NCBI GenBank assembly: GCA_022825505.1
Contig: JAJDWR010000002.1
Location: 1-58,324, forward strand
Source of the DNA: Gammaproteobacteria bacterium
GTDB lineage: Bacteria > Pseudomonadota > Gammaproteobacteria > Steroidobacterales > Rariloculaceae
Reading direction: 5' to 3'
DNA: 58,324 nt
Positions 26,861 through 34,279 of this stretch are shown in pieces. Position 1 is the first letter of the stretch. Every line of letters begins with the position of its first letter. The position numbers and the translations under genes were made by a program. The notes under the pieces were generated by a model. That model was not told the origin of the DNA and did no database searches. It saw only the letters and a list, made by a program, of their open reading frames with translations.

Positions 26861-27727
26861 TCATTCCATCGAGCCAGGTGCGTGCTCAAGACCCAGCACG
26901 CTTTCCACCCGCCCTGCCGCCCGCATCACCTGATACACGTCGACGGTATCCACACTCGTATCCGAACTGACGAACCCGGAAAGGTACGTCTGCGACTTCG
27001 GCCGGACTCCATTCCTGTGGCAAACAAGGTAGGCCACCGATTCAGCCTCGATCTCCTGTTGCGCATGGCTCAACCGCGGTCGTCGGGGCACGCTCAGTTT
27101 GCGGTCGCGACCAAGGTGGCCCAGGTACAGATGCCCCAGTTCGTGAGCCAGGGTAGTGAACTGGACGGCGGGATCGTGATTGCTGTTTATCCAGATACCG
27201 TAGCGGGTCGGGTCGTCATCGGTCTGTCCACGCGCGAGTACCCTGATGTACCCGGCCTTGCGGTCTCCTGCATCAACCCGGGAAAGGTCGATGTTCTTGC
27301 GGGCGAGCGGCTCTTCGAATGCCCGAAGTTTTGCCGGACTGACCGGGCCGGTCGCGGGAAAACTGAAGATGTCTTCCGGCAGGTCCTTCCCCTCGGTATC
27401 CGCCACGTCATAGACCAACGCGACGGGCCCGAAAGGCACCAGGATCAGGAGCGGCCGGGCACCCTCCCTGGGCCACCGCCCAAATCGCTCCGACCAGTCG
27501 CGCGCGGTAGCGGCGTAACCCAGACCCGGTTTCTGGATCTGCAGCAACATGGCATTGAAGGGCGCGAAGTGCCTCAGCCGCACCACAAACTCAAGCAGAT
27601 CCTTGTAGTCCTTGCTCTGCCGATACAACCGCGAATCGACCAGGAGCTGATCCAGCATTGAACGGGTGTGGGCCTCGTCGAACAGGTCCCACCCGCCCTC
27701 AAGATCCCGTTCATCGATGCGGCTCAT
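26861..27727 (-). CDS. ImmA/IrrE-like zincin metallopeptidase
   Basis: A 288-residue zinc peptidase-like protein. The zinc motif is HELGHLYLGH (about residues 194-203), with a downstream third-ligand helix EIEAESVAYLVC. The N-terminal half (KDLLEFVVRLRHFAPFNAML and GYAATARDWSERFGR) resembles ArdC/ImmA-type accessory proteins. Its ATG overlaps the stop of the NERD-helicase gene (ATGA), so the two are one unit. Degenerate copies of its 3' end occur at 16590-16770 and 17995-18105. The sequence does not show whether it degrades a repressor, as ImmA does. Confidence 0.85.
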   Translation of the reverse strand: MSRIDERDLEGGWDLFDEAHTRSMLDQLLVDSRLYRQSKDYKDLLEFVVRLRHFAPFNAMLLQIQKPGLGYAATARDWSERFGRWPREGARPLLILVPFGPVALVYDVADTEGKDLPEDIFSFPATGPVSPAKLRAFEEPLARKNIDLSRVDAGDRKAGYIRVLARGQTDDDPTRYGIWINSNHDPAVQFTTLAHELGHLYLGHLGRDRKLSVPRRPRLSHAQQEIEAESVAYLVCHRNGVRPKSQTYLSGFVSSDTSVDTVDVYQVMRAAGRVESVLGLEHAPGSME

Positions 27728-29385
27728 GGCTGTTGCACCTCAATCACCGTCAGCAGGTGCTTCGCGCGGGATCGCGCCACGTAGCGATTGACGCGTTCGC
27801 GGGCGTCGTCGCGGACCGGTGTTTCGATGGTCACGATGGCGTCGGCCTCCAGGCCCTTGAAGCGATGCCAGGAGGCGATCAGCACGCCCTTGTTTTCGTT
27901 CCATTCTTCGAAGCTCGTCGTGGCCGGAACGGCGCCGAATTGCTCCGGCCAATCGTGGGAGCTGTAGCCGGGCGCGAGGACGGCGACCTGTGAGAATTTG
28001 AGGCCGCCCAGGTTGGGCATGCACAGGTTGCGGACGCGTCTGCCCGCCTCCCGGAACGCGTCGTCAAGCGTGCGCACCCGCGCGACCTCCGGTTCGTCGC
28101 CCTCGGGCGCGCCGTCGCGGGACTTGCCTTCCTGCCCGACCAGCGAGGCGCAGTGTTCGGCGATCCGGACGGTATTGCGGCAGTTCTCCGGCAGCACGTA
28201 GGGCTTGCCGAGTTCCGCCGGCAGGCAGGGGCGCTCGACGTAGAGGTTCTGGTTCGGGTCATGGAAGACGTAGAAGCAGGTCTTGGCGTCCGGGTCCCGA
28301 AAGACCGATTCGAGGCTCGCCCACCACAGTTCGTGGAAATCCTGCCCCTCGTCGACCACGAGGGCGTCGAACTTGTGCTCCGGACCCAGCCGCTCGCACG
28401 CCTGCATCAGCGCCTCCGGGGCAACGTCGTTCCAGAACGCCTTGTCGTGGGTGTCGCCCATATTCCAGAGGGGGACGCCGGCTTGCCTGCAAAGCACGTC
28501 GGCGAGTCCGTGATAGTTCTCGATGACCAGGTTGTCGCCCGGGGACTCTGAAACCGCGTTGCGCAGCCAGTCCTTGAGCGGGCGGTTGTAACAGAGGAAC
28601 AGCGTGCGCGTGCCGGCCCGCGCAATGGCCTGCGCCTTGGCCAGCGCCAGGATCGTCTTGCCGGAACCGGCCACGCCCTGGATGGCCGCCCGGGTCTGGT
28701 TGGTGAGGATATCGAGGATCCCTTGTTGGGCGTCGGTCAGGCGCTGCAGGCGTTCCTCCTGATCCTCGATCTTGCGCCACATCACCGGAATCAGACGATA
28801 CTTCGGAAACAGCGCCGCGCGGACGGACTCGACGCTGCGGTCGGTCAGCGCCCGGTGGTCGGCGCGGTTGAAGCTGCGGAAGATCCGCCGGATCGAGTGG
28901 TCTACTTGCCTCAACCTGGCGGCATCCAGGATCAGTTCGGGCAGGATGCTCGGCGGCAGTTGGCCCGTGACCCGGCAATCGGGGAACGCGACCGCGAAGC
29001 CGTGGGTAAAGGGCAGGTTGTCGCCGGCTCGGCCGAACTGGTTCTTCACCAGATCGACGATGTGGTACATGCCGCGCTGCGCCTGCGCGAACGGGTCCTT
29101 GTTGAGCTGGCGCTCCTCGCCCCGCACGATCCGCACCCACTCCCGCCCGTCGAACACCAGCGACCCGCCCTTGACCTCGACGAACAGCAACCCGTGCGCC
29201 GAATCGAGCAGCACGAAATCGCATTCGCCCTCCACGATGGTCCCGGATGGGTTGCGCCTGAGCCAGTTGAAGCCGTGGAAGACTTCGACGCGGTTGGGCA
29301 GGTGCTCAACCAGCGCACGCGCGACGGTGCGTTCGCCGGGGTTGCTGATGTCGGCGGGGTTCAGCGTGGGGAACAGTTTGGCCAT
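27724..29385 (-). CDS. NERD-domain nuclease/UvrD-like helicase
   Basis: A 553-residue fusion. The N-terminal NERD nuclease-related domain (about 12-130) contains VEGECDFVLLDSAHGLLFVE and VKGG, the restriction-endonuclease-like catalytic pattern. It is followed by an SF1 helicase core: Walker A GVAGSGKT (about 240-247), Walker B VVDEGQDF, LPENCRN, then WHRFKGLEADAI and NRYVARSRAKHLLTV. It is predicted to bind and cut or unwind DNA. It is the first gene of a two-gene unit with a zincin, coupled by ATGA. A minus-strand TTGACC-18-TACTAA about 30-60 nt upstream is a possible promoter. Similar single genes occur in defence islands. Confidence 0.88.
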   Translation of the reverse strand: MAKLFPTLNPADISNPGERTVARALVEHLPNRVEVFHGFNWLRRNPSGTIVEGECDFVLLDSAHGLLFVEVKGGSLVFDGREWVRIVRGEERQLNKDPFAQAQRGMYHIVDLVKNQFGRAGDNLPFTHGFAVAFPDCRVTGQLPPSILPELILDAARLRQVDHSIRRIFRSFNRADHRALTDRSVESVRAALFPKYRLIPVMWRKIEDQEERLQRLTDAQQGILDILTNQTRAAIQGVAGSGKTILALAKAQAIARAGTRTLFLCYNRPLKDWLRNAVSESPGDNLVIENYHGLADVLCRQAGVPLWNMGDTHDKAFWNDVAPEALMQACERLGPEHKFDALVVDEGQDFHELWWASLESVFRDPDAKTCFYVFHDPNQNLYVERPCLPAELGKPYVLPENCRNTVRIAEHCASLVGQEGKSRDGAPEGDEPEVARVRTLDDAFREAGRRVRNLCMPNLGGLKFSQVAVLAPGYSSHDWPEQFGAVPATTSFEEWNENKGVLIASWHRFKGLEADAIVTIETPVRDDARERVNRYVARSRAKHLLTVIEVQQP

Positions 29386-29561
29386 GGGGTGCCGCTGGGG
29401 TGGGGGTGGGTATTAGTACTCGGGAAGGGGGGGTTGGGTCAATGACGGCGGGTAGTGCGGCAAATCTGTACGAAATCGCCAGATTTGGAGATTGCCTATG
29501 GCGGGCGGGTCAATGATCGTGGCTGCGTTCATTGAATACCGCGGAAACGGGGAGTAAGCCC

Positions 29562-29930
29562 ATGAAGACATTGATGGCCCGCGTTGCCGGATACGAGAGC
29601 ATGAAGGCTCGCACCATGGCGATCGCGCGTGGCGAACTCAAGCCCGCGACGGGCGAAGCGACGGTCTTGTTCGCGTCCGTTGAGACCTTTGCAAAGGTGC
29701 TTTCCCAGTGCAATCGGCGGCTGTTGGCATTGATTGCCGAGGAGAAGCCCAACTCGATCACCGAACTGGCAACACTCGCGGGACAATCGAGATCCCAAAT
29801 TTCACGCATCCTGAAGACAATGTCGCTATACGGCCTGGTGGAATTCAGAGTGGGAGAGCAAGGCAGGCTGATCCCGCAAGTTGCATACGATCAGGTGCGG
29901 CTGGACGTTTCGTTAACATCGGCGCCTTAG
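29562..29930 (+). CDS. Winged-helix regulator of HVO_A0114 type (TumA-like antitoxin?)
   Basis: A 122-residue protein with a MarR-like winged helix: ETFAKVLSQCNRRLLALIAE, PNSITELATLAGQSRSQISR and LVEFRVGEQGRLIP. This resembles HVO_A0114-family regulators, which often act as the antitoxin of a small toxin encoded just upstream (TumE type). I see no such toxin here; only about 175 nt separate it from the divergent NERD gene. I use the ATG with GGGGAG about 8 nt upstream instead of an earlier in-frame ATG. Confidence 0.7.
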   Translation: MKTLMARVAGYESMKARTMAIARGELKPATGEATVLFASVETFAKVLSQCNRRLLALIAEEKPNSITELATLAGQSRSQISRILKTMSLYGLVEFRVGEQGRLIPQVAYDQVRLDVSLTSAP

Positions 29931-30043
29931 CCGACGCCGGGCACCGATGCTATTTCGCGGCTGCTCGAACTCTGGAGCCTCGGTCAGCTCACATTAGATG
30001 AATTTATGTTAGTACTTTTCGTAAATGTCGTCTTAAAGACGAC

Positions 30044-30385
30044 TTGCTGGAATATTTCCACAATGTTGAAGTGGCGACGCTGGAACGCGCACCCTTCGAG
30101 ATGATGTATCTCGTCCCGAAACGCCAGTCCTACGAGGAAGCCATGCAGGTCATGGAGTCATTGACGGCGCTGCGCCCCACGTTGGTGCAGCAGCTCCTCG
30201 AGACGTGCACATCGGTAAAGACCAAGCGTCTGGTCATGCACGCGGCCGAACGCCTCAAGCTGCAGTGGATATCCCGAATAGACTTGGCCAAAGTTGATTT
30301 CGGGTCAGGCCCGCGCACAATCCACCCGGGGGGCCGGCTGAACAAGAAATACAAGCTGATTCTGGCCACGCAGGATCTGCAATAG
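30044..30385 (+). pseudogene. AbiEi-type antitoxin, 5' truncated
   Basis: The 113 codons match the C-terminal half of AbiEi-family (type IV) antitoxins: FEMMYLVPKRQSYEEAMQVM, LRPTLVQQLLETC and VKTKRLVMHAAERL. The frame opens after a stop at 29999-30001 and has only a TTG near its beginning; the N-terminal winged-helix domain is missing. It is followed 8 nt later by the matching toxin's first part, so the pair is a remnant of an AbiE system. Confidence 0.72.
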
Positions 30386-30393
30386 AAGATGCC

Positions 30394-30621
30394 ATGCCCA
30401 TACTGGACTCCTACAAATCCAAGGTGGACCTGCTCATTCGTTGCCTACCGGCCGTTGCTCGGGTAGATGCTTTCGCATTGAAAGGGGGAACTACAATCAA
30501 CCTGTTTTACCTCAACATGCCACGTCTGTCCGTAGACATCGATCTGACCTACCTGCCGGATCTGGACCGCAACGCCGCAATCGCTGACATCCACGCACAA
30601 TTGCAGGATGGACCCAGATAA
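30394..30621 (+). pseudogene. AbiEii-type nucleotidyltransferase toxin, 3' truncated
   Basis: The 75 codons carry the start of a DUF1814/AbiEii nucleotidyltransferase, including the catalytic segment KGGTTINLFYLN and RLSVDIDLTYLP. Full-length toxins are about 250-300 residues. The frame stops after DGPR and nothing recognisable follows in the 105 nt before the next gene. The toxin is therefore inactive. Confidence 0.75.
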
Positions 30622-30726
30622 GCATAAGGAGGCAGAGGCGCGACTACGTGAAGTCCTGGAAATTTGATCGCGCTCGCTGAAGACTGTATCGCAGTACGGC
30701 CTAATGGAACTGCGAACTCTACCGAG

Positions 30727-31701
30727 TCAGAGAGCTAGTGGATGGTTATCTGCGGCTTGTTCTCTCATTCCAGCGTGCGGAGCATTCAGCAGACGATCCA
30801 GGCGCGGCAAGTCACTCGGAATCCATTGGGCCCCTCTCCGGACAAGATCCGGATTGCCTGACGATGCCTTTGCGGTGCGTTTGACCCACAACGGAACCCA
30901 CCCGGCATCCAAGTTCTGGACGGCACCGCTCCACGTCCCCCCTCTATTCGGGGTACTGCTTGCCACGACCGCCGCATCGGCCAGGCAATAGATGTACCGG
31001 TTTCTCACCATAGCGTGCCCGACACTGAATCCCGCTTCAGGGTTGAAGGAGGTCACCAGCGCGAGGTTTCCTGAAAGCAGATGGTCTCGGTACTGTGCGG
31101 AAGTCGCCGCACGCATCAGGCTGTCAGCCAATACGCCGATGACAGTGCCTCCGGATTGAAGAGCGCCGAACATTGCGCTTTGGTCCACACCGCGAGCACC
31201 TCCGGAGACAACCGAGTTCCCCTGCTTTGCGGCAGCGCTGCCGATGTTCTCGGCATAGGCGAGTGCATCGTCGTCTGAATTGCGGGAACCCACAACGGCA
31301 ATGCCGCCACGCTCGAGAAGCAGCTTATTGCCGCAGCCAAACAGCACGGGCGGAGACTCCATTCGAAGCCGACGTTTCAACCGTCGGGGATACTCCGAAG
31401 CCGAGCGGGTAATGACCCAAAGTCCCGCACGCTGCCATTTTTCGAGTGACAGGGCGAGAGCGCCGCCGCGTTCCAGCAGACTCTCCAATCGGGGCAGGGT
31501 AATTGAACGATCCACCCACTCCGAAAGCACGCTTTTCAACTCGCCTCCCAACAGATCCGAGGGGTCGGGCCCATGGTCCTTGAGCCAAAATGCGAAGCGT
31601 GCCCATTCTTTCGTTGTAAGGGGCTTTACGCTCGACGATTCCGATTTCCCGAACTGGGTTGTCAGGAGCAGTATGGCCTGCGCCTGGGAGGTCAGGTTCA
31701 T
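30727..31701 (-). CDS. DprA/Smf-like SLOG-fold protein (accessory type)
   Basis: A 324-residue DprA-like protein. The Rossmann core reads GGIAVVGSRNSDDDALAYAE, VVSGGARGVDQSAMFGAL and FNPEAGFSVGHAMVRNRYIY, then NRGGTWSGA. It lacks a clear C-terminal winged helix and differs from housekeeping DprA in the N-terminal region, so I regard it as the accessory type seen in defence islands, not the competence gene. It starts 10 nt after a gamma-glutamylcyclotransferase-like gene. An earlier in-frame start is possible but would overlap that gene. Confidence 0.82.
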   Translation of the reverse strand: MNLTSQAQAILLLTTQFGKSESSSVKPLTTKEWARFAFWLKDHGPDPSDLLGGELKSVLSEWVDRSITLPRLESLLERGGALALSLEKWQRAGLWVITRSASEYPRRLKRRLRMESPPVLFGCGNKLLLERGGIAVVGSRNSDDDALAYAENIGSAAAKQGNSVVSGGARGVDQSAMFGALQSGGTVIGVLADSLMRAATSAQYRDHLLSGNLALVTSFNPEAGFSVGHAMVRNRYIYCLADAAVVASSTPNRGGTWSGAVQNLDAGWVPLWVKRTAKASSGNPDLVRRGAQWIPSDLPRLDRLLNAPHAGMREQAADNHPLAL

Positions 31702-31711
31702 CGCGGCCGCG

Positions 31712-32182
31712 TCAGTCCGGGTCAGGCATCGACTGGACCGCCTCGATGGCATTGACGTATTCCGCTGGCAGTTGGAGCTCTCGTGCGCCGTCGAGTACGC
31801 ATGCCTTGTAGCTGTCGAGCGGTGATAGCTCGGGTTTCACGGCGCCCGGTTTTGCCAGGTAGAGGTCGGCCTTGACGCTCCAGCCGCCGAGAGTTGTCTG
31901 GACGGTTGCGCGGCGGTAGCCGGGCCCTTCCAGCTCGTCCATTTCGGTGATCTGGTCCTGGGTCAGCCGGTAGATCGCGCCCCAGACCCTGTCGGTCGGA
32001 TCGCCTGTGCAATACGCATCGCACTTGCCGGTATGGTCGATATAGCTTTCCTTGTGGAAGCGGAGCGCGTACCCGGTGATGTACGCAACGCCGATCCGCT
32101 TGCACGGGCCGACGCGCTCCTCGATCAAGGCCCTGGGCATATTGGATCCGTAAGCGAAATACAGCATTCGAAAAGGCTTCAC
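31712..32182 (-). CDS. Gamma-glutamylcyclotransferase-like protein
   Basis: A 156-residue GGCT/AIG2-like protein. It has MLYFAYGSNMPRALIEERVG at the start, then GYALRFHKESY, VWGAIYRLTQDQITEMDELE (with the expected acidic catalytic residue) and GPGYRRATVQ. The fold cleaves gamma-glutamyl amides or related bonds, releasing 5-oxoproline. A second Met five codons in is an alternative start. It lies between the GHKL ATPase gene (55 nt upstream) and the DprA-like gene (10 nt downstream) on one strand, which suggests a shared, possibly defensive, function. Confidence 0.85.
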   Translation of the reverse strand: MKPFRMLYFAYGSNMPRALIEERVGPCKRIGVAYITGYALRFHKESYIDHTGKCDAYCTGDPTDRVWGAIYRLTQDQITEMDELEGPGYRRATVQTTLGGWSVKADLYLAKPGAVKPELSPLDSYKACVLDGARELQLPAEYVNAIEAVQSMPDPD

Positions 32183-32237
32183 GCGCGCTCCTGACAGTTG
32201 CGGCGCTCTACGGGCATCGCGTGCCGCAACCCGATCA

Positions 32238-34073
32238 TTATCTCAGATGCTTCTCCAGGTACAGCATCAGTTCCAGCATTCGGTCGAGCAGTTCGGCCGA
32301 AGTCGCGCCCGGAAAATTGCGCAGGACTAGCTCTTTCACGAACAACCGGGCGATGTACCGGAGCTGGGAAGCGCGGTTGCGCGCGGAAAAGACGAAATCG
32401 CGGTGTCCGTTGTTGATGACGATCACGTTCTGCTCGGTTTCGTAACGGGAGCGCCACAGTTGCCCCGGCGCATTCTCGTACGAATAGCCGGGCAGGCCCT
32501 GCCGCGGCATCGAGCCGCTGGACCCTGAGATCAGCGAGTCCGTCACCGTCACCAGCGCCGAGGCTTCGCAGACCACTCCGGCCTGGGTTGCGGCCACGGT
32601 CAGGCGTACCAGCGCCGGTTCTTCCGGAGCGAAGTACCGGACGATTTCGGTGTTCGGAGTCTCGAATCGTCCGCCTCCCTCGGCGATGCTCCAGGCGAAT
32701 GCCAGCCCTTCCTCCACGGTTCGCCCCGACCGGTCGCGGCACACGGCGCGAAGATTGCGGCTTCGCCCGATTCTGACGACCGATGACGCGGGCGAGATGA
32801 CGACGCTGTGGAGGGGGCCCGCGAACTGGTGAAATGCAGTCTGGGGGCCGTCCGGCTCGAGCGTGTCGCCGTCCGGTTCGGCGGACGCCTGGTCCGCCAC
32901 GCCCACGGCTTCCACGCCCTCGCGAGCGTCCCCGCCGGCGCCTGCCGCGGTGCCTGGCCGGTTGCCGGCCGTGGCCCCGGCGGCACGGCGAATATCGAAC
33001 CAGTCGTACTCCTCCGCCGGAAGCGCCAGCATCGCTCCCTTGAAGGCGCGGCGAATGGACCGCAACGTCCGCTCGCTGGCCCGCTCGTCCTCTACGCGCT
33101 TCAGTTCGGCGATCAGTTCGTCGAGCGTTTCGGTCACGGGCACGAGCGAGCGCCGGAACTCTTCGTAGGCCTCGTCCCGTATCACGCCGGTCCGCGTGCC
33201 GGGCGTCAGATTCAGGAACCCAGCGTCGACGATGCCGTCCACGTAGCCGCTGGACCATGCCGGCGCCTGGAATCCGTCAAGCTCCGCCAGTCCGGCGACG
33301 CGGGTACCCTTTCGGTAAAGCGCCACGCTGCGCTGCGGGGACGGCTCGTCCAGATAGAGTTCCAGCCTTATCGCCCCCATTGGCGTGACAGGCTGGTCCA
33401 GCTCATGAATGAGCCGGCCGTCGAACTCGCGCGGCGTAACCGTGTAGGACTTGCGCGCCGTGCGGTCGACGATACGAATATTGACGCCGGTCTCGCGAAT
33501 TCGATCCCGCAGTTCGGATGCCAGGTACCAGTGGAGCTTTTCTCCGCTGAATTGCCGGATGCCCTTGAGCAGCGGATACACGACCAGTTCCGTTCCTTCG
33601 GCGGCGAACAGCGTTCGGCGGGAACCGCGCACCTCGTACCCCTCCCCGTTCCGCTTCATGGACATCTCGTAGAGCGTCCCGTCTTCGCCCGGGGAGGTCA
33701 GCGTGAGCGCCTCGCCGAGCGTCCAGAAGCTGAGCAGGCCGATGCCGAACTCCCCCTGGATGCCCTGCGCTCCGTGCCGCTTCAACTGCTTCTTTATCGA
33801 ATCGCAAATGTGGGTCGCGACGTACCTGAAGTCCGGCCGGCCGCGATCGTCGCGAGGGATTCCCTCGCCGTCGTCGGTGATTTTCAGGAAGGACTTGCCG
33901 CTCCGGCGCCCACGTACGATTTCGATGTTCTTCGCGCGGGCGTCGATGCTGTTCTCGACGAATTCCGCCACCGCCTTGAGCGGGTTGTCCTGGGACAGGG
34001 CGATGATGCTGATGGCCGACCAATGGTCGCCGATGCGCAGCTTGCCCCTGCCCTTCGCGCGTCTTCCTGCCAT
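32238..34073 (-). CDS. GHKL (MORC/Hsp90-like) ATPase with Ig-like domain
   Basis: A 611-residue protein. The N-terminal GHKL ATPase has the N-box AVAEFVENSID (Glu37, Asn41), DDGEGI (67-72) and GEFGIGLLSF (107-116). It is followed by a transducer-like region, a low-complexity linker rich in Gly, Ala and Asp (about 385-440), an Ig-like beta-sandwich (SVVISPASSVVRIGRSRNLR to ALVTVTD) and a helical C-terminus. Such ATPases dimerise as ATP-dependent clamps. I start it at MAGRR; the frame extends 32 codons further without support. It heads the cassette with the GGCT-like and DprA-like genes. Confidence 0.82.
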   Translation of the reverse strand: MAGRRAKGRGKLRIGDHWSAISIIALSQDNPLKAVAEFVENSIDARAKNIEIVRGRRSGKSFLKITDDGEGIPRDDRGRPDFRYVATHICDSIKKQLKRHGAQGIQGEFGIGLLSFWTLGEALTLTSPGEDGTLYEMSMKRNGEGYEVRGSRRTLFAAEGTELVVYPLLKGIRQFSGEKLHWYLASELRDRIRETGVNIRIVDRTARKSYTVTPREFDGRLIHELDQPVTPMGAIRLELYLDEPSPQRSVALYRKGTRVAGLAELDGFQAPAWSSGYVDGIVDAGFLNLTPGTRTGVIRDEAYEEFRRSLVPVTETLDELIAELKRVEDERASERTLRSIRRAFKGAMLALPAEEYDWFDIRRAAGATAGNRPGTAAGAGGDAREGVEAVGVADQASAEPDGDTLEPDGPQTAFHQFAGPLHSVVISPASSVVRIGRSRNLRAVCRDRSGRTVEEGLAFAWSIAEGGGRFETPNTEIVRYFAPEEPALVRLTVAATQAGVVCEASALVTVTDSLISGSSGSMPRQGLPGYSYENAPGQLWRSRYETEQNVIVINNGHRDFVFSARNRASQLRYIARLFVKELVLRNFPGATSAELLDRMLELMLYLEKHLR

Positions 34074-34247
34074 GCGGGAGATTCCGACCGTCTTGCAGCC
34101 CGACAGTACGCTACCGAACCGCCATGTCAACTGGATTCCCCGCTTGACTCGCCGTCGTCCGCATCTCAAGTTTCATGCTCTATACTCCGACAACTGACCA
34201 GACCCGGGCAATCCACGGTTCGATCGCCGAACCCAAAACAACAGGCC

Positions 34248-34267
34248 CGGCGCCGGTACCGGCGCCG
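34248..34267. promoter_or_regulatory. 20-bp perfect palindrome before a TonB receptor gene
   Basis: Ten bases, CGGCGCCGGT, are followed directly by their reverse complement. The palindrome ends 12 nt before the ATG of the TonB receptor, so it could be an operator or an RNA hairpin near the ribosome-binding site. High local GC makes chance occurrence less unlikely than usual. Confidence 0.4.
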
Positions 34268-34279
34268 CGGCAGTCGATC

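Noticed and set aside
30727..31701. Housekeeping competence gene dprA
   Set aside because: The position between a GGCT-like gene and toxin-antitoxin remnants, the divergent N-terminus and the lack of a clear C-terminal winged helix favour an accessory relative.
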